Origin: Styela clava
Lineage: Eukaryota > Chordata > Ascidiacea > Stolidobranchia > Styelidae
Direction: 5' to 3'
Assembly: GCF_964204865.1 (NCBI RefSeq)
Contig: NC_135264.1
Location: 6,230,001-6,294,000 of the forward strand
Length of the DNA stretch: 64,000 nucleotides
A program made the translations under genes and the position numbers. Of this stretch, positions 35,101-46,616 are shown piece after piece (the first letter of the stretch is position 1; each line of letters opens with the position of its first letter). The notes beneath the pieces were generated by a model that was not told the DNA's origin, made no database searches, and worked only from the letters and a program-made list of their open reading frames with translations.

Positions 35101-37201
35101 AATAAAAGTGGGTCGCGAACTGAAAAAGATTTGGAAGCACTGCGTTGGAGTCTTGCAAGCGTACCAATACGGTCAGCTCGTCGGGAGGTGCTTTCGAAGA
35201 ATATGACATAAAGATAATCATGAAATTAATTGTGACTACCACAGATGCTAAAATTAATATCCAAGCACAGAGGTTATAATGAGGTTATAAAGAGGTTTTA
35301 ATGTCAACCTACCAAGCATTTTGGTTCTTCTATCTTTTTCCCACGTTAAACCAAAGTTGTTTGATTTGAAACAAAATCCCGGCGTGTAGGTCAAATTTCC
35401 GCAATCATCTTGCATTCGAGTTATCGAGCATGACTTTATATGTTAAAGTATTCATGTTATATATCACCGTGAAAACAAGACGTTAGCAACTACGGATTGG
35501 GTTGGGGTTAGTCAAACTGAAATGATTATAGTCAAGCAGATTAACAATGATGGGCCATAAAAGTATTACTATATTTAAGCGTAAGCCGTTGTTGGACATT
35601 GATAATCACAATTAAATAAAAGTACTATTATATATATATTATATTCGTTTACGTATTTTGACGCAGCCTATACGTATTTTACCGTGATATTTGCCGAAAC
35701 CGTTGTCGGTATTGATATCCCAAAATTGTCTCCTGCTTTGGGCTGTCTCGGATTACTAACGGTACATTTAGGTGATATCCCTTGAAAAATCGTCTCATCA
35801 AGCTGGCAAACGTGAATACTTCCTTTTGGCTCTATAATATAAATACAAATGATAATTTTACTTTAAATGGTACATATTAAAATGCAGAACATGCGAGACG
35901 TCAAACTTGTCAAACAAAATCCAAGGTTTCCCATCAAGAAATCCGAGTCTCTTTTCAGTTCCATACAGTTAATACAGTTTCTTCCATTGCTACAGTAAAG
36001 TAAATCTCTACATTATAAGTCATTGCAAAAAACGTTAATCAACCTCAATATACATTAAAGAATAACGGACACTTGTGGAATCACATTTACACAAAAGTTC
36101 TTGGTAAAAATTACGTTTTTCGGAATCATTACTTTACCATTGAATATGATTTGCCCATTCTCAACAATAGTCGTCGGCTCAGCGCGATAATTAAAATTTT
36201 AATGAACGATTATCAAATATCTTGACCATGTTTATCATGATAAAAATATCAAAAATAATGTAAAAAATATTCTATCCTTAAAACTATACACGTATACGAT
36301 GAAACACATCTAGAAAATCCCAAAAAATGCAAATTTCTGCTCTGGTGATCACATTTCCCATAAGAGCTAATGTTAAAAAAAATTTTTTTACATCACTTTT
36401 ATTTTTGCGCGTAGGATGGGTTTTAAATGACTAAGGTCTATTGATATCCATTATTTCTATACATCCTGAGTTAGATCTTATGCTGTGGAAGATCTCACAA
36501 TATAGTAGCACTCACATTTAGCTAAAGACAAACCTTAAAAGTATCTTTACAAAGACGTAATCGTCCATTCTTATCTTAAATATTTCTTAAAAATATGAAC
36601 ATATGTTTTCAAAATAGAAAAATCTTTTCCTTCATTACGACGTAACTAACCAATTTGTTCCGTTTTGTTTGTGCTTCCAGATATCTGCAAATTTATAGAG
36701 GCAGGATCTATCATTTTTGGAGATCCAATCAACATGCTAAAATGTAACACAAAATAGAAGAACAAAATCATTGAAATATTCACAAAATGTAATATTAGAC
36801 GATAACTTTACCGTTAAACCATATTCTCATCAAATATTCTAACATTATTTTCAGATCATCTGGTAGAGCAAAAGCCTGACAAAGGTAAATAAAGTTTCAA
36901 CGGCTTACCGAGCTTAATGCACGCGCTGAACAATTTAACTTGTAAAATGCAATTACCTGATATTTCCTCCGCTATTGACAATTATTTTGAAATCGTATCC
37001 ATAAAAAGAACTGTTCACGCTGGTGGGTAATTGAAGTGATGAATTGATACCAAATTTTGCAACAACAGGTGATACCATATATTGTGCTGATTCGTCAGTC
37101 GATGCCAAGTTGATTCCATATACGTCTACTTTTGTTGTTACCAGTAGTATAATTCCGAACAAAAATATATTATGGAGCTGCATTTTTGCGTTTTCTGGCA
37201 T
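29120..37201 (-). CDS. I-domain integrin alpha chain, apparently truncated after the I domain
   Basis: Complement of 36957-37201, 36651-36736, 35683-35831, 35313-35433, 34361-34532, 32803-32878, 31748-31890, 29950-30055, 29439-29556, 29120-29343. This gives 479 residues with consistent phases. Residues 1-29 are a signal peptide. SFYGYDFKIIV...MLIGSP and PKGSIHVCQL...GDNFGISI fit FG-GAP propeller blades 1 and 2, and CGNLTYTPGFCF fits the cysteine loop before the insertion. The I (VWA) domain starts at about 203 with MIDAS residues D214-S218 (VLDGSGSVGEENF), the TYTGKAL threonines (296/298) and LLTDGK D329, then MGVTIYAIGVGNY. IGSIALEG and YKMEFGAVG correspond to the exit from the I domain. No blades 3-7, leg domains or membrane segment follow before a TAA. 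In the family these chains bind collagen or complement ligands with a beta chain. The last exon's 3' end is the weakest part; a GTAAAT donor overlaps its stop. Confidence 0.8.
30930..31500. repeat. Interspersed repeat of unknown family, copy 2 (integrin intron 7)
   Basis: Reverse complement of the block at 5440-5960. It carries CCATTATTATTACCC, CAGTGCATCGTGCGCTG, AAACCGCTGTTCTTTACCAA and GATGAAGGGGCTGAGAGTGG at matching relative positions. Confidence 0.7.
31931..32040. mobile_element. 8-bp-TSD MITE, palindromic form, copy G (integrin intron 6)
   Basis: 110 bp from GGAGCTCCAAAGTATGTGCA to GCACATACTTCTGGAGCGCC. Perfect duplication AAAAAATG (31923-31930 and 32041-32048). It lies about 40 bp upstream of the integrin exon at 31748-31890. 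Confidence 0.9.
33376..34200. mobile_element. hAT-like non-autonomous element (integrin intron 5)
   Basis: Starts CAGGGGTCACCAAACTACGG and ends AAAAGTTTGGTGACTCCTG, clear inverted termini. The inner parts have GGCCCGCGGGCC and GGCCGGCCCG. Flanked by CTTCAAAG (33368-33375) and CTTTAGAG (34201-34208), an 8-bp duplication with two mismatches. No transposase frame. Confidence 0.8.
34761..34942. mobile_element. Short element with ATTTTACGGA inverted ends (integrin intron 4)
   Basis: TATATTTTACGGACCTTAAGG at the left and GCTTTGTGATCCGTAAAATACG at the right are inverted. About 180 bp and non-coding. GGCGCA repeats occur near the left end. The superfamily was not determined. Confidence 0.5.
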
Positions 37202-39012
37202 AGATTCTCAATGCAGTACGATTTTATTTTTTTCTCTGAAAAATGTACACATTATATATTTCTTTATGTGTAAAAGACTATTGATATTTATTTTAAAATA
37301 TTTCGGTCCGCATCTAACCACATATGCCTTCGGAAATTCCTGATCAAATGCCAAACAATATAATGATGGAGCGACTTTTAAAATTGCTATTATGCAAGGA
37401 AGAACGAATTAGAGTTACACAATGCCAAATACATGAGGAAGTTGTGACAACGGCTGTGAGTCACTCGACTGTGAATTCAGATTCAGATACGCTTTCTCAT
37501 CGGCGTGATTCCTCGCCAAATGAGTTCCACGAAATGCTCCATTTTTTAATTATCCCCGGTTCCGTTTAAACTCGAGAACTGAGTGCTTCTATTGTACCAC
37601 TTTCTTGTTCAGTATCAACAGAAAAAAAACAGTTGACTGATTTTCATCCAGTGCTAAACGTGGTCTCATTTTTCAATACCTAAGAAATTGGCCATTTTTA
37701 TATTGCAAACGGAATAAACCGCCCACGAAAAAGTATTTCGCAAGAAATGTGGGATGTTATTAAAAACAAACTTGCATAAAGATTGGTTTACGAGTACTTT
37801 TGCGCTAACGATGTTTTTGTGAATATAATTGTGTGAATTACTTTTCGCTTGAATATAGTTTAGCGGGAATGTATGTTCGCGGAAACTTTTGTCTGAGTTT
37901 TGCAAAACGAACATTTAACAAACGAATGGAGCGCGTGAGGAAATCGGTTTCCCATTATTTTCGGATGCATTTTCTTTGACCAACAATGTGATATGTTTAT
38001 TGGTGCCGTGTTGTGATGGAAAAAATTGAAATGTCTACCAGTCAAAATGATTATATATGTATATGAATGGCCGAAGTTTGACATTAGGTAGTAATACTTC
38101 ATGTTCAACACAGCCAAGATGTGGTTAGCCTAATTGTCAAAGCAAGCGACACCATTCTACAAAAATCTACTACTTAGTTACGAAAATCATGCATAAAACG
38201 ATCTCTCTTCCGGCATCGCGTACTGCTGTGAGCAGTTTATCAAAAAAAATGGCACTGTGCACGAAAAAAAAATCATAAATCATCTTACAGATGAGCACTT
38301 GCAAGTTCAAATTCGAGTTGCAAACAGAGTTATTAGATGGTCCGACTGTCATCGTTGCCATAATTTCAGGATTCGTCTCATTGCGATAAGAAGTTGAACA
38401 CGGCTGCTCTAAAGTCTGCTATTTTTGAGACGCCCATCAACCTTATTTTTTAGGAGCTCAATAGTCTAGTTTAGTAGTTTACGCTCATTGTGTATGTTTC
38501 GTGTCCCAGAATTTATGCCCATCACCTAATTAAGACAAATAGCCGATGTTGAAAGAAAGACCTCGGTATTTAAAAATTGTGTAAAGCAGTTTTTTCAATA
38601 AATTGACTAATAACGAAGAAGCTTGTTCCAAACGACGGTAAAAAGCGTCTCACAAAAATTTTAAAAGTTATTTGACTCATAATAAATACCATCTTGATAA
38701 TGTCAGATAGAAAACTATATTTGATATTCCGGTTTGGCAGTTTCAGCGGACGAGTTGTGGCAATACGCCCACATATTTTCAACAATGATCGACTTTAACA
38801 GGATATTACTAATATTCTGTACTGACTAAAAGCAAAAGACGAGAAAGATTTCTTGTTTGACAAAGTTTTGAGCTTTGCAACGACGTATTCCTATCTTTTA
38901 ATCCTATTCACTCTCTCAAATAGCACTCTCAATTATTCGAAAAAATGTATTTCATTTCAAGGTAATTTTCGGCGGAAATGTTGTTACTATGACTATTGCA
39001 AACTGCTTAGAA
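37202..39012. other. Upstream region of the integrin, no gene recognised
   Basis: Contains an open frame on the + strand (37324-37569), but it lacks recognisable motifs or splice-supported continuation. It is the likely location of the integrin promoter; no convincing TATA box was identified. Confidence 0.4.
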
Positions 39013-39522
39013 CAGCGGTTTTAAAACTTTTTGTTCGTGCGGCGCCAAATTATCAGGTAAAAAACATTCGGCGCACTTGCACGAAAGAAATGCTTCTTTC
39101 AAATAAAACTTAATTTTGTGATTGTTAATGTGTACTTTATGCTCTTTAAAATTTGTAACCATGTGGGCCTAAAGAATAAAGGCAAAAGGTCAACTCTTTT
39201 TCCTCATCTCTTTCTGATTTTCCTTTGAAATGCTAAAAAAACTCATGTTTGCTAAGCACGGTTCAGCAGATAAATAAACCGCAGCCCACGAAATTGTTAC
39301 GTAACAATAGAGGCATGCAATACGCAACAGGTAGTAAACGACATAGAAAGGTAAAATGAGTTTATTAATTCATAAACATAGCATTTAAAATAGGGAACAA
39401 GAAAACATAATAAATACAATATGGGAAATATTCAATCATATTTTGGTTATGTTTAATACAATTCTGTTAATTTTTGCGGCGCACTCGGTAACCCGCTGCG
39501 GCGCACTATTTGGAAGCCTCTG
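39013..39522. mobile_element. hAT-like non-autonomous element, family CAGCGGTT, short copy
   Basis: Starts CAGCGGTTTTAAAACTTTTTG and ends GGCGCACTATTTGGAAGCCTCTG, inverted ends. The interior matches the 27 kb copy but is about half the length (510 versus 1059 bp), so the two are different deletion derivatives. Confidence 0.7.
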
Positions 39523-42500
39523 ACTTGTTTGATTAATTGACAAATTATTGCACCGTCCCCGTCTTTTTTAACTGCGAATACCAGTGGCAAGACTTTCATT
39601 TTACTTTGCCGATTTAAATTGGATTTTTGCTCTAAAAGTTACCTGTTTGAAAATACGAATAGGTATTATGAGATTATAACGATGAATAGCTATAGATAGC
39701 AAGTTACCCCAAGATGTCGCTCCTCACTAGCACCACATAAGCAAATCTTGGGAATCGTTACTAGTTTCTATATAGGACCACACATCACTAACTTGAACAT
39801 AAGCTTTAGAATAATGGTTTTTCATATATAGGGATGTCATTTAATCAACTTATTCCTAAGATCTAACCCTTACTATGTATGTTTGCTATGATGAAATCAG
39901 GGTGATATAAAAGTGATATAAAAATGAACGGGAGAAACTTTGGAAATGAGATATTCGCAGCATTGTTTTGTATTATATAGCTTCGTTTATATATTAAATA
40001 ACTGAAATGAAAACTAATTAATAATTTTCACAGAATACTTTTTTTGTTGTTGATCAATATAGGTAGAACCTGAATTTGATAACTCCTCATTGTATGGTCA
40101 GAAAAAATGAATCAATGTCTGTTCATCGCCCTCACACGTTGTAATTGAAATACTATATCTTGTCGAAATCCCTCAAAAATTCGCATACGTTACCCTGTCG
40201 TAATCTAACACCATGTTTACTTGTAATGGACATTTTTACAATAAATGAGTCAGATTATTAATCACCAAAAGCCAAGGTCAATTGCATCTTAATTAGTTAG
40301 TCAATTACTCGTATTTAGAAAACATGTTTGTATCGTTAATCATTATATTTATTAGATTTTTTGATATCGTACGATTTCTTGATATAACAATATAATAACA
40401 ATATAAACAGCGTTACTGTGCTATTTATGTACTATGCTCCCTACTTTCCATTTGAATTAATTGGTTAAAGATCAGGAAATGAGCATTATTTTTTCAAAGA
40501 ATTTACAAACAAATTTTTCATTGCTGGCTTTGAAAAATAATTATGTCACATTTTTATTTTATTTATAAAGGTATGACATACTGTTTTTTTGTGATGGGAT
40601 AATTGACGTTTCTGAATAAATACAGAATAATTTGACTTATGATTACGTAACGTTATTGAACCACGGTACTTTGTAAAGGTAGGAGAGCAAAAATCCTCGG
40701 TAGCCTAAAATGGCCATCTAATCGCAGCTTTAAGAATAATAGTGGTTTTGATAATCCCAACCCGCTTCTTCATCCTTCATGCATGGTACATTAACCCGTT
40801 CATTATTAAGTGTAATTTGAGAGTCAAATTACTCTAAAATCCGTGTAATTAAGTATTTCTGTTGCCATAAAAAATACCACAGAGGAGTGAAAAAATGATT
40901 TTTGAAAAAGTGGTAACCGAACATCGATCATTTTTTGAAATTTGGAAGTAATAAACAGTTTTTTTCTATCTTTTTTGTACCTGTGCCACAACTCATCAAT
41001 ACCAGTGGTTTATTAATGAGTAAATATTGACATGCTGCCAATGTTATGTACAGCCATAAATATGCACATGTATAGCCAAGTAAATACATGTAATATTCAG
41101 TAGGTATGCATATACAGCCAATCATATATATATACTTATATATTTTACATGCTCAAAATTGATTTTAACCTAACCGAATTTGTCGTCGTTCTTCAAAATT
41201 GTGTATCTGAAATTGATCTAGCTTAAATGCCGCTTTCAGGTAGCGATCCTCAGTAAGCTGAAGATAATCGAGTCGAGTAACTGTAACCAAGTGTCCGCCA
41301 AATAAATGAGGAGAAATCGTAGGCTACTTTCTCTCAGCATAATAACCTTTTAGTATCATCCAAATCAGGAAAGTTATATTGCCTGCTGACATTTGGATAG
41401 TTTCAATTCATTAATCCCATATCACGGTACATTAGACACAAATATTTTAAATTTTCAGGTCAGGTCAACATTCTGAAAACCTCAAATTTGTAACTGCCAT
41501 TTTTGTGGTCATGGCGCCTAACTTTACATGATTTTAAGATTATAACTTGACTGCTGGCAATTTGTCAATCCGTAAAATGATGGAAAAGGACTTCGGGCAC
41601 GAACACATCGAACTACGTTGTAAACGTTAAATTATTTTTCAGTTAATTGAGATGTGAATAGTGTGTGTGATAAGTATCCGTACTTACGTTCTAGAAAACT
41701 GTTTTGATCTTCCGTACAAATACTTGTGGAATACCAAATCAAATTCGCTTATTACTGATACCTATTCTCGTTGAAATGTCGTTTTTGAATACCAATGGAT
41801 TCATATTATTTTATACATTTAATATCGTTATGTCGTGTTTTATGGAAATATTATAAATTCAAGTTTTATGTTTGAATTATTTTCGAGATCCGTTTCGGAA
41901 ACCCCCTTCATCATATGCATCCTATAAGTACCTCGACATGTTCAAATATATATTCTTGAACTATATAGATATAAATAACTTTTCAAAGAAAGAAACTTAT
42001 AGTTGGGAGATACTGCAGTTTGCGAGATACAGAAATATGATTGATGCGTACTAGCGTTCTATTCTCGAGTATTATATTGGTTGAATTGTTACCCGCATGC
42101 AATGTAGTCTAGTAATCTATCAACAAAAATGTTGAGTGAAAAAACAATGTCACGGGCAACTGAAAAGTTCAACAAAAAGCAATCTCAATAATTCACCACA
42201 GAGACATTCCTAGACAACATATCATTCGATGATATTACGGTATTCTACTTCGATGAGGGTAGTCTGTGCTTGTGACATATTAGATATCATTTTTCCTCAT
42301 TTCAGCTGTTAAATTACGATCACGAGTGTGTCTCCCACAAAGCATTAGTTTGGGTCAATGATTCTGGGTATGATTACTCGTTTTGGTTTTCTTTATTGGG
42401 GCTAATAGAAATACTTTGGTTTGCAGGTTTTGACCAAGAAAAATTATTATAGGAATTTCTGCTATTTTGACACTTGATAGGATATTTTTACGCGTCTTTG

Positions 42501-45500
42501 TGAAGAATTAACATTGAATGCTACAGAATGATTGTGCAATACTAAATTCCATGTGAAGTAAGATCGGTTGCTAATTTAGAATAAGATTTTTATATTTCTC
42601 CGCTGGGGGAGTTCCGATAAGTGGTATAACTAACAACGGTTTCTTTTAAGCAGATCGAAAAACCATTCGTTCAAACCGAAACTAATCTCAAACTCAAAAT
42701 GAAATATAGCTCAGTGTATAGATCAAATACGAATGGTTTCCTTCTCATTATTACTCAGCAAACTGCAACGACTACACAATAATATATATATACTTCGTGC
42801 AATTTCGTCAAAGTTCAACAGCAAATATTGAGTTCACTTCACTAAAACCAGTTTAATGCGGTTTGTGATGTAAAGTACAGGTCGTGTTGACAATATAGAC
42901 AATTGTCATAACTTTGTCGCTTAAGATGAAGATATATGCAAAAAAACAATATCCAGTATTTGTATAAATAGTTGCAAAACACGATAATTATTTCTTCAAA
43001 TAAAGATGGCAAAAAAACTCTTTTGAAGTTTTTCCCGATAAAATTACATTTTGTGCATCTACCATACAAGGCCCGTACAATACAAGTACTATATCTTGAA
43101 AAACAATGGTCTAACTATGGATGCAATTATTTTCTTTTAAACAGACTACCGCTTGTATTTTAAATGTTAATTTTTTCAAAAATAATAAGTTTTGAAAACA
43201 GAAAAGGAAATTCGTTGTGTTTTTAAAAACTTCCAGGACATGCTAAATATTGAACCCTTAGGTCTGCAACACTTAAAAACAGTCGTTTTGGTCACGATAC
43301 GCAGAGTATTTACATCCGTCGCAAGAAAAAAAAATAGCGTTAGGTTTATAGTGACAATAAGTGAAAAGAATAAGTTTATGATGTAAACATCATAATGGAC
43401 CAAAATTTCTAAAATATGCCAGACAACGTTTTTCAACTAAAAAAATCGCAAAATATAAAGATTGAAAATATGAAAGTTCAAATTCTGGGTTAAAAAGCGG
43501 ATATAATTTTCACGAATCTATGCACAACTATTTGAACAAGGGTAAGTTAGGTGGGTGGGAATCAAGGTTTGAAAGTTAGACACAATATATTCTTGTTCGC
43601 GGATTAAGTTTTCAATCCGTGATCATATCATTTCCCCAGAACAAATTACGTGGTGTCAAAGATTGGTGTATTCTTACAGATGATAAAATCATCACCTTTG
43701 AAATATTATACGTGTGCGAAGATTTGTTCAGGGTATAATTTTTGGAAAAGAAAATTGCTCAGACTTTGCAGATATTTGTGGTCAACTTAATATTTTGCCG
43801 GAACTTGGTGAAACCAAAACTAGTCATCAAGCAATGTGTTTAGTAGTTGTCATACAAAATTTTTGCACCTTTTATTTTATTAGTTTTTTTTATTCTAGTT
43901 TGGATAAAAATTGAACACTCAGGGTATGCAAAAAATTCACATATATATTGTTAATTACAAAAATCACAATTCATATTGTTGCAGCAAAAATAGATGGATT
44001 GGAATCACGTCAGTTTAGAACAAACATATTTGATTTGAAACAGCCTAAATTTTGACTTAATCACTAAAAATATTCTGATAAAAATTTCGTGAAAATCCAA
44101 AATACTTCAGAATGGTAATCTCTAGAAAGATGTGAGGGTATTGTAATGTAGCGTAATTACAATATCAGACAGCAAAACATGATTTTCTCTGTAATTCAAG
44201 TACATGTTTAAATTTAATTTACTCATATAATTGTGAACAGCACAGGCATGCCGCTATCCTAACCTAGTTGTGATACTAGCATTAACATTTTTCTTTGACG
44301 CCTTCTTGTCAGCTATCAAAGATGCCGTGAATATCTATGCCATCGGGGCCAAACTCATCAATCTCAGCACACTATGCGAGAGTTATAACATACCGTAATC
44401 TCCGATAGTGATATTCGTTGACAGAAATACACATGGACGAATGAGTTTTGCAATTTGCAAGCTGAGACCTTGAAATTTGCAATGCAATCTTGTTTTGACC
44501 TTCTCGGAATTTGGTATTTATCTAGTCTATTTATCTATCAAAGAAAAATAATTTAAAAAGATATATATAGGCATAAGCATCTTATGCAATAGGCTACACA
44601 CTAAAAATATAACTTTGTTGTTTACGTATGATGACGTCCGTTACTCTCCAAATCTCAATTAGCGAATTAGTAAAGTAAACAAACCACCTCTTGTGTGTTG
44701 GATGTGTTCACAGTATCGTATAAGTTGATTTTGTTGTGTAGCATTTTGGGTTACTTTGCATAAACTTCTAGTTGGCTGAGTTGCTTGGTTTTTAATAATT
44801 GAATTGATAAATCTTTGCGACAATGCAAACGAGAGTTATAAATAGTTTTTATGGGATGCTTCTGCGGAAACAAACTTTGGACAATCAGACATTGGCATAA
44901 ATTGAGTTACAATTTGGCAAATCCTTTTTAGCCGGTTTTCGATTCATAATTCCGGTAGCAATGCGTAAAACAAGTTTTGTGTATCAACCAAGTTCAACAT
45001 AGCGGACAAAATCGAATGCTTAATTCAGTTTGTATTGCTCTGCGACGTTTATTCTATTAGATTAGTCTGGCCGTATTTCCTTGAAAATGAGTGAGGAATT
45101 TCATTCAATTGTGTGCCTCTGTGGGGCGCCTAACATTTACTTTCCATTTGCCAACGTCAAAATCTCAATAACAAAGCTTTATTGAATTACTTTCTGATTT
45201 TAACGAGCAGCAATACATACTTCTAGTTTTTATTTCAATCTAAATCACTAAGGTTCTAGTTCAACAGTATACGTTGAGATGGTAATAAGACCACATTTTC
45301 AATGTTTGTTATCTGATATATAATGATAAAATTGATCAATCAATACAAAAAGATTTGGAATATCGAATGCTAATTCAAAATGGGAAAATCTGATGCGCAA
45401 TGGCTTCAATCGATTTGAGGAATTTTGAATAGAGATGACAGAATGTGATTATGAAATAAAATGAAATATAAAGCTTTCAATGGAGGCCTATAGTAGTACA

Positions 45501-45620
45501 ACTATACTGGCATGCGAATGGTCTCCTAACGACTGTGCGCAACAATGCGGTTAAACGAAATACATATTGTAGGATGTTTTGAAATTTTCATTATAGTTGG
45601 TAAAATATCATGGGATTTTC
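39523..45620. other. About 6 kb with no recognised gene
   Basis: AT-rich with only short frames lacking motifs. One splice-bounded-looking segment at about 42306-42367 (AG before CTGTTAAATTACG, GT after GATTCTG) has no partner exons that I can find. Confidence 0.5.
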
Positions 45621-45621
45621 A

Positions 45622-45742
45622 TGTCTATCGCGAGGAGAGGCAAACTGCTAGGACGTCGTAATCATATGGTAAACCACGGCCTCTTGTCCAGATACTAGTC
45701 CATGTAGGGGGAGAGTTAACCAGTTATTTGAGATGAATGGTC
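45622..45742 (-). repeat. SINE copy 8, tail part only
   Basis: Only the 3' half of the SINE is present: GAGGAGAGGCAAACTGC, CATATGGTAAACCACGGCC, TCTTGTCCAGATACTAGTCC, GTTAACCAGTTATTTG. The head is absent. Confidence 0.65.
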
Positions 45743-46244
45743 TCGAATTGTCATCAATTAAAAGAACTAGACTGCAAAATCTTAGCAATTATATAATTTA
45801 CTTCGCGTATTTATTACACACTACAGAATAATATATTGAAAATAAGGCCTTCAATGATAGTGATTCAAAGTTTTTGTGATTCAAAGGAAAAACCATTTCT
45901 TTGACGCAATAATTTAAACATGAATTCGATTTCATATAACCCCGCTTACGACTCTTGAATACTCTTCCAAACGCCGCATCATACCTTTCGTATCTCAAAC
46001 CCGAATAAGAATCAAAAATCACAAACAAATATATCATAATTCATATTTTAATAATAATAGTTATGACTTGTGTAAATTTCGATTATAAAGGAACTCATAG
46101 ACGTTACAGCAGCAAAAAATCGTACCGTCTCGTCCAAATGGAACTCATTGAGTAATAAGTGTGAAAAATCACAGTGAAACATTACACGCGAAAAAATGCT
46201 TTTATCCGTGTGGAAGACGGTTTAAATATTAAAATGGATGAGAT

Positions 46245-46391
46245 TCAAGCGTTCAGCCTTGATGATGATAATAATATCAGTGTTCCTTTGTACCGCGTCG
46301 TTATTTCATCTTGAGATATTTCTTTGATTATTTCGACTTGGTAATCTTCTTTTCCATATCGATTTCCTAGCGAACTTGCTCTTATAGTGTT
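46245..46391 (-). CDS. Possible extra exon downstream of the ADAMTS-like gene
   Basis: 48 codons to a TGA, preceded by an acceptor (TTTGTAG). It reads SSLGNRYGKEDYQVEIIKEI and is weakly reminiscent of the first strands of a netrin (NTR) module. A consensus donor GTGAGT at 46595-46590, 22 nt past the PLAC exon's TAG, would join to it in the same frame. Because of that TAG it would be 3' UTR unless there is readthrough, or else it belongs to another transcript. Confidence 0.25.
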   Translation of the reverse strand, partial: NTIRASSLGNRYGKEDYQVEIIKEISQDEITTRYKGTLILLSSSRLNA

Positions 46392-46616
46392 CTACAAAGG
46401 AAGAATAAACCTTTAATATATACACTATAATTAGGGCTAATAACGATTGCTGTTTGAGCTAAGGACTCGGGATAGCAATAATTAAAGCTGTTTAGAAACG
46501 GTGCAGCGTCGGCAACATATTCCGAGATATTTTTTTAGTAAAGCATTCATGTAGGATTGGAGGTGTTTTCATGTAAAAATCCGCTAACAACTCACCCACA
46601 ACAAAGGTTGTTTGTT

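Noticed and set aside
42306..42367. A splice-bounded open segment suggesting an isolated exon
   Set aside because: No neighbouring exons with matching phase, and no recognisable peptide motif.
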